DNA of 64,000 bases from contig ONBW01000002.1 in the NCBI GenBank assembly GCA_900316165.1, positions 1 through 64,000 on the forward strand, read 5' to 3'. Numbering within the stretch: the first letter of the stretch is position 1; the number at the start of each line of letters is the position of its first letter. A program made the position numbers and the translations under genes. Of this stretch, positions 34,586-43,940 are shown piece after piece. The notes under the pieces are model-generated. The model saw only the letters and a list, made by a program, of their open reading frames with translations, searched no databases and was not told the origin of the DNA. This DNA is from an uncultured Lachnospiraceae bacterium (GTDB lineage: Bacteria; Bacillota; Clostridia; Lachnospirales; Lachnospiraceae).

Positions 34586-34614
34586 ATTTTAGTCTTTACA
34601 CCCCGAAAAATCAA
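34586..34614 (-). promoter_or_regulatory. Promoter of the putative 6S RNA
   Basis: On the minus strand, TTGATT (34614-34609) and TAAAAT (34591-34586) have a 17-base spacer, just before the closing stem. Confidence 0.7.
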
Positions 34615-34707
34615 CCACGATTTCATGGCAGATATTTGACAACAGAGGCGTTTTCGATTATCCTATAGGGTGGTTTAAACCCAAAAAGAAAAAAGGAGTA
34701 CCTAGTG

Positions 34708-35730
34708 ATGGTTAAAGAAAAGCTCGAAGAGATAAGGCAGAAGGCCATAGCTTCCATCGAAGAAGCGAACGACGCAGATTCCCTGAACGACATCAGGGTA
34801 AAGATTTTTGGAAAAAAGGGTGAGTTTACCCAGGTCCAGAAGGGCATGAAGGACGTTGCTCCTGAGGACAGACCAAAGGTCGGTGCTATGATAAACGAGG
34901 CCAGAGCTGCTATCGAGGAAAAAATGACCGAGGCCAGGGAGAAGATGCAGCAGAAGGCACTAGAAGAGCGCCTTAAGAGAGAGACAATCGATGTCACCCT
35001 CCCAGCCAAGAAGAATAAGATCGGCCACAGACATCCTAATACGATAGCACTCGAAGAGGTCGAGAAGATTTTTATCGGAATGGGCTTTGACGTAGTTGAA
35101 GGACCGGAGATTGAGAAGGACTATTATAATTTCGAGGCACTTAATATTCCGGCAAACCATCCGGCAAAGGACGAGCAGGATACTTTTTACATAAATAAAG
35201 ACATACTTTTAAGAACCCAGACATCACCTGTACAGGTACGTCAGATGGAAGCCAAGAAGCCTCCTATCAGAATGATCGCACCTGGACGAGTTTTCAGAGC
35301 AGATGAGGTTGACGCTACTCATTCACCATCCTTTCATCAGATCGAGGGAATGGTAATCGATAAGGGCATCACATTCTCAGACCTCAAGGGAACACTTGAG
35401 ATGTTCGTACACAAGCTTTTCGGAGAGGACACCAGGGTAAAATTCCGTCCTCATCACTTCCCATTCACAGAGCCATCAGCTGAGATGGATGTCAGCTGCT
35501 TCAAGTGCGGCGGAAAAGGCTGCCGTTTCTGCAAGGGCGAGGGCTGGATCGAAATCTTAGGCTGCGGCATGGTACATCCGAAGGTTCTTCGCATGAGCGG
35601 CATTGATCCTGACGTATACTCAGGCTTCGCATTCGGCGTAGGACTTGAGCGAATCGCTCTTCTTAAGTACGAGATCGACGACATGAGACTTCTCTACGAG
35701 AATGACATCAGATTTTTACAGCAGTTCTAA
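34708..35730 (+). CDS. pheS: Phenylalanine-tRNA ligase alpha subunit
   Basis: The catalytic alpha subunit of the (alpha-beta)2 enzyme. At 340 residues it has normal length. The N-terminal coiled coil (about 1-85) binds tRNA(Phe). Class II motifs follow: [19 protein letters not shown], motif 2 with [19 protein letters not shown], and motif 3 with [19 protein letters not shown]. The zinc-finger-like [17 protein letters not shown] is present. The ATG at 34708 was preferred over the adjacent GTG, because AAAAGGAG is optimally spaced. It is followed 25 bases later by pheT. Confidence 0.97.
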   Translation: MVKEKLEEIRQKAIASIEEANDADSLNDIRVKIFGKKGEFTQVQKGMKDVAPEDRPKVGAMINEARAAIEEKMTEAREKMQQKALEERLKRETIDVTLPAKKNKIGHRHPNTIALEEVEKIFIGMGFDVVEGPEIEKDYYNFEALNIPANHPAKDEQDTFYINKDILLRTQTSPVQVRQMEAKKPPIRMIAPGRVFRADEVDATHSPSFHQIEGMVIDKGITFSDLKGTLEMFVHKLFGEDTRVKFRPHHFPFTEPSAEMDVSCFKCGGKGCRFCKGEGWIEILGCGMVHPKVLRMSGIDPDVYSGFAFGVGLERIALLKYEIDDMRLLYENDIRFLQQF

Positions 35731-35755
35731 TCAGACAATTCGAAAGGAAAAATAA

Positions 35756-38176
35756 ATGCGAACATCTCTTAAATGGCTCCAGTCGATGGTGCCGGGACTT
35801 ACCAATGATCCGCAGAAATTCTGTGATGCAATGACGCTTTCAGGTTCAAAGGTTGAGTTCTATACAGTATTAAACAAGGACTTGGATAAAATCGTAATAG
35901 GCCAGGTAAAGAAGATTGAGAAGCATCCGGATGCTGATCACCTCGTTATCTGCCAGGTAGACGTAGGAGATAAGACTATCCAGATTGTAACCGGTGCTCA
36001 GAACGTCTTCGAGGGAGCAAAGGTTCCAGTCGTTTTAGATGGTGGAAAAGTAGCCGGTGGCCACGATGGAAGCAAGACTCCAGGTGGAATCACGATAAAG
36101 AAGGGCAAGCTTCGCGGAGTAGAATCAGATGGTATGATGTGCTCCATCGAGGAGCTTGGCTCATCAAGAGAGGTATTCCCTGACGCGCCGGTAAACGGAC
36201 TCTATATAATGGATGATGACGCGCCGGTAGGAGCAGATGCTGTAGCTTACCTGGGACTTGACGATGTAGTTATCGAGTACGAGATCACAAGCAACAGAGT
36301 AGACTGCTTCTCCATTATTGGACTTGCCCGTGAGGCAGCAGCTACCTTTGGACTTCCTTTCAACCCACCAGAAGTAAAGGAAGTTGGCGACGATGACGAT
36401 GTGAACAAATACATCTCAGTTGATGTCGAAAACCACGACCTCTGCAAGAGATACACAGCAAGAGTCGTTAAGAATATTCACCTCGCACCATCACCGAAGT
36501 GGATGCAGGAGAGACTCAGAAGCCAGGGTATCCGCCCTATAAATAATATAGTAGATATCACAAACTACGTAATGGAAGAGTACGGACAGCCAATGCACGC
36601 TTATGATCTCGATACTATCGCAGGTCATAAGATCGTTGTAAAAAATGCCACAGATGGCGAGAAATTCGTGACTCTCGATGGCAAGGAGCATGAGCTCGAC
36701 AAGGACATGCTGATGATCTGCGACGGTGAGAAGCCGGTAGGACTTGCCGGAATCATGGGCGGCGAGAACTCGATGATTACGGATGATGTAAAGACTATGC
36801 TTTTCGAGTCAGCCTGCTTCGATGGAACAAACATCCGTCTCTCAGCCAAGAGACTTGGTACCAGAACAGAGGCATCGGGTATTTTTGAAAAAGGCCTCGA
36901 TCCGAACAACGCAATTGATGCCATGAACCGTGCCTGTGACCTCGTAGAGGAGCTCGGTGCCGGTGAGGTAGTCGGCGGAGTTATCGATATCTATCCTGAA
37001 AAAGTAAACCCTTGGAGAGTAAAGTTCGAACCTGATCACATCAATGCTTACTTAGGAACTGATATCCCGAAGGAGCAGCAGCTTAAATACTTACAGAAGA
37101 TCGAGCTTGGTTACGATGAAAAGACAGAGGAGCTTATAATCCCTACCTTCAGACAGGACCTTCTCTCATTTGCAGATATCTCAGAGGAAGTAGCCAGATT
37201 CTACGGCTATGCAAATGTTGCTACAACTCTTCCAAAGACTTCAGCTACAGCAGGCGGTAAGTCCTATAAGATGGAGATCGAGGACATAGCAAGAGATGTG
37301 GCAGAGTACTGCGGATTTTCACAGGCATACTGCTATTCATTCGAGAGCAAGAAGGTCTTTGATAAGCTTCTTCTTCCAGCTGACGCTCCTGAAAGAGCTG
37401 CAATCGAGATTGCAAATCCTTTAGGAGAGGATTTCTCAATTATGAGAACCCTGTCGCTCAATGGAATCCTTACCTCTCTTTCTACGAACTTCAACAGAAG
37501 AAATGAGAACGTAAGCCTCTATGAGCTCGGCAATATCTATATCGCAAAGTCACTTCCTCTCACAGAGCTTCCTGATGAGAGAATGCAGTTCACACTCGGA
37601 AGCTATGGCGACGGTGAGGATTTCTACAGCATGAAGGGTGTAGTAGAGGAGTTCCTTGACAGAGTTGGAATGGTAGACAAGGTTACCTACGACCCATCAA
37701 ACAAGAGACCATACCTGCATCCGGGCCGCTGTGCGGATGTAGTTTACGACGGTGAAGTGATCGGATACTTAGGTGAGCTTCATCCTACAGTAGCAAAGAA
37801 CTATGATATCAAGGACCGTGTATATGTCGCAGTCATTGATATGCCATATATCGTTAAATTTGCCAACTTCGAGAAGAAATACACCGGAATCGCAAACTTC
37901 CCAGCTTCAACCCGTGACCTTTCACTGGTTATGCCAAAGAAGACACTTGCCGGCGACGTTGAGAAGATTTTCTATGCTGAGGGCGGCGATTACTTAGAGA
38001 GTGTAAAGCTTTTCGATGTATATGAGGGAGCTCAGGTAGCAGACGGCTACAAGTCTATCTCTTACCGTCTGACCTTCAGAGCAAATGACCGCTCACTTTC
38101 GGATACGGATGTAAATACAGCAATGGATGCCATCCTTAACCGTCTCGAGAGCATGGATGTAACACTCAGAAGCTAA
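35756..38176 (+). CDS. pheT: Phenylalanine-tRNA ligase beta subunit
   Basis: An 806-residue beta subunit. In order it has an EMAP/tRNA-binding domain (about 40-155, [19 protein letters not shown]), the B3/B4 editing domain ([19 protein letters not shown] and the MGGENSMI block), the B5 domain, the catalytic-like core, and the C-terminal anticodon-binding FDX-ACB domain ([14 protein letters not shown]...). The ribosome site GAAAGGAAAAA is typical. It ends just before queA. Confidence 0.97.
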   Translation: MRTSLKWLQSMVPGLTNDPQKFCDAMTLSGSKVEFYTVLNKDLDKIVIGQVKKIEKHPDADHLVICQVDVGDKTIQIVTGAQNVFEGAKVPVVLDGGKVAGGHDGSKTPGGITIKKGKLRGVESDGMMCSIEELGSSREVFPDAPVNGLYIMDDDAPVGADAVAYLGLDDVVIEYEITSNRVDCFSIIGLAREAAATFGLPFNPPEVKEVGDDDDVNKYISVDVENHDLCKRYTARVVKNIHLAPSPKWMQERLRSQGIRPINNIVDITNYVMEEYGQPMHAYDLDTIAGHKIVVKNATDGEKFVTLDGKEHELDKDMLMICDGEKPVGLAGIMGGENSMITDDVKTMLFESACFDGTNIRLSAKRLGTRTEASGIFEKGLDPNNAIDAMNRACDLVEELGAGEVVGGVIDIYPEKVNPWRVKFEPDHINAYLGTDIPKEQQLKYLQKIELGYDEKTEELIIPTFRQDLLSFADISEEVARFYGYANVATTLPKTSATAGGKSYKMEIEDIARDVAEYCGFSQAYCYSFESKKVFDKLLLPADAPERAAIEIANPLGEDFSIMRTLSLNGILTSLSTNFNRRNENVSLYELGNIYIAKSLPLTELPDERMQFTLGSYGDGEDFYSMKGVVEEFLDRVGMVDKVTYDPSNKRPYLHPGRCADVVYDGEVIGYLGELHPTVAKNYDIKDRVYVAVIDMPYIVKFANFEKKYTGIANFPASTRDLSLVMPKKTLAGDVEKIFYAEGGDYLESVKLFDVYEGAQVADGYKSISYRLTFRANDRSLSDTDVNTAMDAILNRLESMDVTLRS

Positions 38177-38180
38177 AGCT

Positions 38181-39227
38181 ATGGAAACAGGATACAGTAC
38201 AAAAGATTATTATTATGACCTGCCTAAGGAGCTTATTGCCCAGGATCCGCTGGAGGACAGAAGCTCCTCAAGGCTTATGGTCTTAGGCAAAAAATCAGGC
38301 CACGTAAGTCATCATCATTTCACAGAGATTCTCGATTTCTTACGCCCTGGTGACTGCCTCGTGATAAATAACACGAGGGTTATCCCGGCCCGTCTTATCG
38401 GAACCAAAAAGGATACAGGAGCTCATGTCGAGATCTTGCTCCTCAGGAGAAAACAGAACGACATCTGGGAGACACTTGTGCGCCCGGGCAAAAAGCTCCG
38501 TCCGGGAGCTGAGGTAACCTTTGGAGATGGAAGTCTTACAGCTACTATCCTCGATGTAGTCGAGGGTGGCGACAGGCTCGTGCAGTTCCACTACGACGGG
38601 ATTTTTGAGGAGATCCTCGACAGATTGGGAGAGATGCCTCTTCCACCGTACATCACTCACAAGCTTAAGGACCGCGACAGGTACAATACTGTCTATGCGA
38701 AGTTCGATGGCTCCGCAGCTGCGCCGACGGCCGGCCTTCACTTTACAAAGGAGCTCTTGGAGCAGGTAAAGGAAAAGGGCGTAAATATCGCTCAGGTAAC
38801 TCTCCATGTGGGATTAGGAACTTTCCGCCCTGTAAAAGTAGACGACGTCCGCCAGCACGAAATGCATACCGAGTGGTACCGTGTGACGCAGGAGACAGCT
38901 GACCTGATAAATAACACAAAGAAAAATGGCGGCCGAATTATAGCGGTAGGAACTACCTCTGTAAGAACCTTAGAGACTGTTGCCGATGAAGATGGACACA
39001 TGAAGGCACAGGAAGGGGATACATCTATTTTTATCTATCCTGGCTACAAATGGAAGATAGTAGACGGCCTTATCACTAACTTCCATCTGCCTGAGTCGAC
39101 ACTTATCATGCTTGTTTCTGCTCTGGCGGGACGTGAGCATGTACTTGCTGCTTACGAAGAGGCAGTCAAGGAAAAGTATCGTTTCTTCTCGTTTGGTGAT
39201 GCTATGTACATCAATCCAGATGACTGA
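38181..39227 (+). CDS. queA: S-adenosylmethionine:tRNA ribosyltransferase-isomerase
   Basis: QueA transfers and isomerises the ribosyl part of SAM to make epoxyqueuosine at tRNA wobble position 34. At 348 residues it has normal length. [20 protein letters not shown] and [15 protein letters not shown] open the protein. [20 protein letters not shown] and the C-terminal [18 protein letters not shown] are diagnostic. It starts four bases after pheT and is probably co-transcribed, giving a tRNA-related pheST-queA operon. Confidence 0.97.
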   Translation: METGYSTKDYYYDLPKELIAQDPLEDRSSSRLMVLGKKSGHVSHHHFTEILDFLRPGDCLVINNTRVIPARLIGTKKDTGAHVEILLLRRKQNDIWETLVRPGKKLRPGAEVTFGDGSLTATILDVVEGGDRLVQFHYDGIFEEILDRLGEMPLPPYITHKLKDRDRYNTVYAKFDGSAAAPTAGLHFTKELLEQVKEKGVNIAQVTLHVGLGTFRPVKVDDVRQHEMHTEWYRVTQETADLINNTKKNGGRIIAVGTTSVRTLETVADEDGHMKAQEGDTSIFIYPGYKWKIVDGLITNFHLPESTLIMLVSALAGREHVLAAYEEAVKEKYRFFSFGDAMYINPDD

Positions 39228-39284
39228 GGTAATTATGCTTAGGCTTTGAGATGATGGAATTTTTACCAAATGACTGAGGTATGT

Positions 39285-40052
39285 ATGGAATTACAGGAAA
39301 AGAGATCTGATATCTCTGGCTTTATGATAAAAATCATCGCAATCGTTACTATGGCTATAGACCATATCGGTGCCGTGATCACGAGCGGACTTACTGGCAA
39401 ATACAATTCCTACTCTCTATGGAATCTTACTATGGTATTTCGCGGAATAGGCCGTCTGGCCTTTCCACTTTTCTGTTTTTTTATAGTCGAGGGCTTTCAC
39501 TATACTCACGACAGGAAGAAATACGCGCTGCGGCTCGGTATTTTTGCAGTTATAGCAGATCCTGCCTTTGACCTGGCGTTTGATAACACTCTGTTTGAGC
39601 CGAACGACAACAGCGTGATGATCACGCTGCTTTTAGGACTGCTGTCGATTTGGGCTATAGACACTTTGTTTAAAAAATCAGACGCAAAATTCCATGACAG
39701 GCGGGCAGTAAGGATTATCCTTGATATACTTTCTGTGGCAGCTGTTGTCATAGCAGTCGAGATTATCGAGGAGTGGGCATCAAGTGATTATGGTGCAGCA
39801 GGCGTCATTACTATAATCATTATGTATCTGTTCTACAGATATAAGCTGGTCGGCTTCGCTCTTGCTGTGATCTGGCTTGGCCTTACCTGCGGACAGACGG
39901 AGTTTTACGCGCTTGCAGACCTGGTGCTCCTGTATTTCTATCACGGAAGACAGGGACGAAAGATGAAATACTTTTTCTACGCGTTCTATCCGGCGCACCT
40001 GTTTGTTATCGCACTGATTGCAAGAGGCATGGGCCTCTACAAATATATTTAA
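39285..40052 (+). CDS. TraX-like membrane protein
   Basis: A 255-residue protein with about seven hydrophobic segments and the TraX signature: FMIKIIAIVTMAIDHIGAVI near the start, RGIGRLAFPLFCFFIVEGFH next, then LRLGIFAVIADPAFDLAF. In F plasmids TraX acetylates pilin. Chromosomal homologues in Firmicutes are probably membrane acyltransferases acting on envelope polymers. I chose the second ATG because GAGG lies six bases before it; an earlier in-frame ATG would add five residues. A 17-base near-copy of its ribosome-site region occurs at the end of queA. Confidence 0.85.
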   Translation: MELQEKRSDISGFMIKIIAIVTMAIDHIGAVITSGLTGKYNSYSLWNLTMVFRGIGRLAFPLFCFFIVEGFHYTHDRKKYALRLGIFAVIADPAFDLAFDNTLFEPNDNSVMITLLLGLLSIWAIDTLFKKSDAKFHDRRAVRIILDILSVAAVVIAVEIIEEWASSDYGAAGVITIIIMYLFYRYKLVGFALAVIWLGLTCGQTEFYALADLVLLYFYHGRQGRKMKYFFYAFYPAHLFVIALIARGMGLYKYI

Positions 40053-40137
40053 ACTGAGACAGCCTGACATAATTGATACAGGACATGATGTAATGATTTA
40101 TTTCAGCTGATTGCTCACCGGTTTTTAGGAGATTTTT

Positions 40138-41019
40138 ATGTACGAGGACAGCATTGCCTTTCCACATCTTCATATACTTTTAAAACATGTAGGGAAACAC
40201 CTGATGATAGGCAATTTCAGCATCGCTTTCTATGGTATGGTGATAGCCTTAGGGATGGTACTCGCTTTTATTTTTATCATGAAGGAAGCAAAGAGAGTAG
40301 GGTACAAGCAGGATGATTTCATGGATCTCTTTATTTTCGGGATCATCTTTGGAGTCATTGGCGCCCGTATCTACTACGTGATTTTTTCATGGGATGATTA
40401 CAAAAATAACCTGCTTCAGATTTTTAATATCCGTGGCGGCGGTCTCGCCATCTACGGTGGTATCATCGGCGGTACCATCACTGTCATCGTGCTCTGCCAC
40501 ATAAAGAAGCTGAATTTCTGGAAGAGTGCCGATGTGATAGTCTTCGGTGTACTGATCGGACAGATCTGCGGACGATGGGGTAATTTCTTCAACCGTGAGG
40601 CCTTCGGTGGTTACACAGATGGACTCTTTGCGATGAGGATTCCTATCGATGCCGTAAACCGCGCCCAGGATATCACAGCAGAGATGAAGGCAAATATCGT
40701 GACAGTAAACGGTATCGACTGCATTCAGGTTCATCCGACCTTTCTCTATGAGTCGCTTTTTAACCTATTTGTCTTCCTCTTCCTGCTCTGGTACAGAAAG
40801 AGAAAGAAGTTCGATGGCGAGATATTTTTCTTATATATCGGTCTCTATGGAATCGGCAGATCTATAATCGAGGGACTTCGCACCGATCAGCTTCTGCTGC
40901 CGGGAACTTCAATCGCGGTATCGCAGCTGTTAGGTCTCTGCCTTTTCGTAGGAAGCGCTGCATATCTCTGGTTCGGGCATTACAGAAGGATGATAAAGGA
41001 ATGGTCGAAAAAAGAATAA
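40138..41019 (+). CDS. lgt: Prolipoprotein diacylglyceryl transferase
   Basis: It adds diacylglycerol to the lipobox cysteine of lipoproteins; the cluster downstream encodes several such substrates. The 293-residue protein has seven membrane segments. The Lgt signature GRWGNFFNREAFGG is at 141-154 and HPTFLYESLFN near 200. FSIAFYGMVIALGMVLAF and the GVIGARIYYVIF region are also typical. Its transcript ends at a strong bidirectional terminator. Confidence 0.95.
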   Translation: MYEDSIAFPHLHILLKHVGKHLMIGNFSIAFYGMVIALGMVLAFIFIMKEAKRVGYKQDDFMDLFIFGIIFGVIGARIYYVIFSWDDYKNNLLQIFNIRGGGLAIYGGIIGGTITVIVLCHIKKLNFWKSADVIVFGVLIGQICGRWGNFFNREAFGGYTDGLFAMRIPIDAVNRAQDITAEMKANIVTVNGIDCIQVHPTFLYESLFNLFVFLFLLWYRKRKKFDGEIFFLYIGLYGIGRSIIEGLRTDQLLLPGTSIAVSQLLGLCLFVGSAAYLWFGHYRRMIKEWSKKE

Positions 41020-41060
41020 CCCAGGTTCAACAATTGGCAAAAGTGTGACTTAATGAACTA

Positions 41061-41102
41061 AAAAAGGCTTCATCTGATTCGAGTCAGATGAAGCCTTTTT
41101 TT
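41061..41102. terminator. Bidirectional terminator between lgt and the phosphoesterase gene
   Basis: A seventeen-base-pair stem (AAAAAGGCTTCATCTGA and its complement) with a six-base loop ends in a T-run on one strand and an A-run, which reads as U on the other. Confidence 0.92.
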
Positions 41103-41121
41103 CATAAATATTTTTGTAAAA

Positions 41122-41802
41122 TCAATACCTACGCCTCTTGTCATAGAAATTCGTATAGAGGTCGTAGAGGAACGAGCCTGTTTTGCCGCGGGCCGGATGC
41201 TCATCGTCTGAAATATCCAGGTAGTATTTGTCATAGCAGTTGATGATTTTTGTGCCGCTGTCGTGAGTGTATTCGCGGATGAATTCGTGACCGTATTCCT
41301 TGTGGACATGGCCGTGCAGCATGTACTTCGGCTTGTATCTCTCACAGAGATAATTGAAGCATCCAAATCCATGATGAGGAAGATCCTCGAGGTCACCGTA
41401 GCCCTCGGCAGGGGCATGAGTCACAAGGATATCAAAGCCATTGTGAAGCCGGATAGACCTCTTGAGCTTACGGATACGTGTAAGCATCTCAGCCTCGGTG
41501 TACATGTCCGGTCCCTCATGGTATCTTATAGAGCCGCCGAGTCCTAAGATACGAAGACCGTTGAAATCGTAGATTTTATCATCGATATCAGTACAGCCGA
41601 GAGGAGGCTTTCTGTCATAGCCTCTGTCGTGATTGCCACGGACATAGAGCAGCGGCACATTAGTCATAGTTACCAGGTACTGCAGATAGTCCGAATGCAG
41701 GTCACCGCAGGAGATGATCAGGTCTACGCCTTCGGTCATTTTTTTATCATAAAAATCCCATAATGCCTTGTCCTCGACATCGGCTAAGGCTAAAATCTTC
41801 AT
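41122..41802 (-). CDS. Calcineurin-like metallophosphoesterase
   Basis: A 226-residue protein with the metallophosphoesterase blocks: an N-terminal LALADVEDKALWDF, where the first metal ligands sit (D-x-E rather than the usual D-x-H), ISCGDLHSDY, VRGNHDRGYD, ILVTHAPAEGYGD and LHGHVHKEYG. The altered first block suggests a modified first metal ligand. It follows the ParB-like/BMP gene with an eight-base gap on the same strand, so the two are probably co-expressed. Substrate unknown. Confidence 0.85.
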   Translation of the reverse strand: MKILALADVEDKALWDFYDKKMTEGVDLIISCGDLHSDYLQYLVTMTNVPLLYVRGNHDRGYDRKPPLGCTDIDDKIYDFNGLRILGLGGSIRYHEGPDMYTEAEMLTRIRKLKRSIRLHNGFDILVTHAPAEGYGDLEDLPHHGFGCFNYLCERYKPKYMLHGHVHKEYGHEFIREYTHDSGTKIINCYDKYYLDISDDEHPARGKTGSFLYDLYTNFYDKRRRY

Positions 41803-41810
41803 TTAAAACC

Positions 41811-43745
41811 TCACTGTTTGTTTTCAGGTTCAAGAGTTCCGCTGACTTCGACAGCGGCTTTGGCTTCGTGGTTCAGCTCAGACTCTATCGGAAGGCAGCC
41901 GAAGATATTGTCATTGAGCCAGGTCATCGTAAGGATCTCCTCGTTCGAAAGCTTAGGAGTCGCGAAGCCCTTGACCTTCTTTTTATTCTGTTCCCAGATC
42001 TCACCGTAGAACGGATTGAGCTCGTCTCTTGCCATAGACTGCTTTATCACATCCATGAGCTTGTAGCTCTGATACGGCAGATGAGGGGAGAGGATGACAT
42101 CGATAACTCCGGCAGAAATTCCCCACCAGTAGTTTAAAGCCTTTGTACCCTCGACCGGGGCATCGTCCCAGGTACCATCGAGGATCTGCTTTATGATAAG
42201 CTCGTAGTATTTGCCCCAGTCCCAGAGTGGAAAGGCGAGGTTATCAAAGGTACCGTCACCATTGTCCCTGTAAAGACCGTATTCACGCGATGCCTCGTTT
42301 GGTCTGATGAAGTCGGCTCCAGAGATCAGGTCGACCTGCATATCATTGAAATAGGCTCTCCAGTCAAAGTCCTTTACAGATGACCATGCCAGATAGATTT
42401 CAGACTCGGGATCAGCCATCGATGCCCCGATCGCAAATGCGTTAATCTCTGAGACTGAGCCAAAAATAGGGTAGCTGGCAAGATATCCGATTTTGTGTCC
42501 CTTGTTTCTCGTACCCGCGAGAAATCCCATCAGGAATTTCGCCTCATACATCCTGCCGTAATAGGTACGGACAGCGTTCTGGGAGAGGTTTACTGAGCAG
42601 TTGAAGAACTTTACGTCTGGGAAGTGCACAGCGCTTTTTAACGTCTCGTTCATCTGTATAGGAGATACTGTAAAAATAAGCTCTGCCCCGTCATTTACTG
42701 CTTCATCGATTCGCTGACGAAGGATTTCGTCAGTAGAGCAGTCATCGTATTTTTTCGTGATGACGGTCCCATCAGATTTCTGCTCTATATAGTTTCTACC
42801 AAGTTCGTGGCCGTATATCCAGCCGGAGGTCTCAGCAGGTCTCTCATACATGAAGGCGACCTTTAGAGGCGACTTTGGTGAATAAGATGGCTTTCTGGTA
42901 AGCAGGCTCGTGATCACATTTGTGGTTTTTTCGACCTCGGCCGGATGCTCTACGATCTCTACGGAATCGGAGTCGCCTGTTACGACAAACTCGTCCCAGA
43001 GTTTTTTAAGCCTCTCGTGCATCAGGCTCTCGTCGACCTTCATCAGGTTTGTGCCGTAGAAACGCAGGTACACAAGGAAGGCGTCACCTGTCGTCATGTC
43101 GAGTCTGTCACCGCCATCCTTTTTAAAGGCTTTGCGGAAGAGGTTATAGTCTGTACGCAGGTCCTCGAGCTTTTCGGTAGGCCACGCAGTCTTTAAATCC
43201 ATTCCATAGAAGCCGGCAAGCTTTGCATATCTGCCTTCCTCTGAAAATGAGATATCATAGAGAGGAGCGACCCGATAAAAATCGAGAAATTCGAAGTAAA
43301 TCTTATTCTCAGGGTCGTCTGTCCTCTTTGGGATAAGTCTGGTCACGTCCGCAAGAACAGTCTCAATACCCAGGAATTCAGATACAGATACCCTCTTGTT
43401 TCCCTCCTGTACATAGAAGGACCTCATGTACTCATAGGCCTTGATAGGTTCGCGGATACCTTCGGTTACAGCCGAATCATAGAGGTTGGACCACTTTACA
43501 GCGAACTCACTGTCAGGCTCAAGAAGCGGCATGAAGTCACTCGAGAAGGCCTCAGTCCTGCCTTTGGTCTTTGTACCGCGGATATTTTCAATCGGGATTT
43601 CAACCAAGCCCACATGCTCCTCGGATACATCGGACTGCTTTACAATCTCGTCAAGTACCGGAAGATACGGATATCTGCCTCGTCCTGTGTCTCGTCTGAA
43701 GGTTTTTTCTCCCCGTCTTTCAGCTCTGTTATAATCGTCAATCAT
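41811..43745 (-). CDS. ParB-like / BMP (PnrA-type) ligand-binding fusion, cytoplasmic
   Basis: A 644-residue protein without signal peptide, lipobox or membrane segment. Residues 35-125 look like a ParB N-terminal-type domain (GLVEIPIENIRGTKTKGR, IREPIKAYEYMRSFYVQEGN, KRVSVSEFLG). From about 290 to 590 is a BMP/PnrA-type periplasmic-binding fold (KVAFMYERPAETSGWIYGHE, ELIFTVSPIQMNETLKSA, AKFLMGFLAGTRNKGHKIGY), normally a nucleoside-binding lipoprotein outside the cell. Being intracellular, it may sense a nucleoside-like ligand and act through the ParB-like part. Function unknown. The downstream partner is the metallophosphoesterase. Confidence 0.75.
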   Translation of the reverse strand: MIDDYNRAERRGEKTFRRDTGRGRYPYLPVLDEIVKQSDVSEEHVGLVEIPIENIRGTKTKGRTEAFSSDFMPLLEPDSEFAVKWSNLYDSAVTEGIREPIKAYEYMRSFYVQEGNKRVSVSEFLGIETVLADVTRLIPKRTDDPENKIYFEFLDFYRVAPLYDISFSEEGRYAKLAGFYGMDLKTAWPTEKLEDLRTDYNLFRKAFKKDGGDRLDMTTGDAFLVYLRFYGTNLMKVDESLMHERLKKLWDEFVVTGDSDSVEIVEHPAEVEKTTNVITSLLTRKPSYSPKSPLKVAFMYERPAETSGWIYGHELGRNYIEQKSDGTVITKKYDDCSTDEILRQRIDEAVNDGAELIFTVSPIQMNETLKSAVHFPDVKFFNCSVNLSQNAVRTYYGRMYEAKFLMGFLAGTRNKGHKIGYLASYPIFGSVSEINAFAIGASMADPESEIYLAWSSVKDFDWRAYFNDMQVDLISGADFIRPNEASREYGLYRDNGDGTFDNLAFPLWDWGKYYELIIKQILDGTWDDAPVEGTKALNYWWGISAGVIDVILSPHLPYQSYKLMDVIKQSMARDELNPFYGEIWEQNKKKVKGFATPKLSNEEILTMTWLNDNIFGCLPIESELNHEAKAAVEVSGTLEPENKQ

Positions 43746-43940
43746 AACGTCTCCTCAATTTCAGTCAATCAAATGGTTTTTTGTTCAGCTTCAGTGCTCT
43801 TCCCTCTGACAATATATGATTATACACGAATAGAAACGATTATTGAACATTTTTCAAAAAAAATTATTATGGAAAAAACATTTCCAGAATGGTAGCATAA
43901 TAAAAGCAAGACTATGGATTATATTTTTCTGGAGGGACAA

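Noticed and set aside
34380..34700. T-box leader of pheS on the plus strand
   Set aside because: GGTGGG occurs at about 34410, but there is no T-box consensus with a downstream antiterminator/terminator pair before pheS. The minus-strand promoter, closing stem and terminator explain the structure better.
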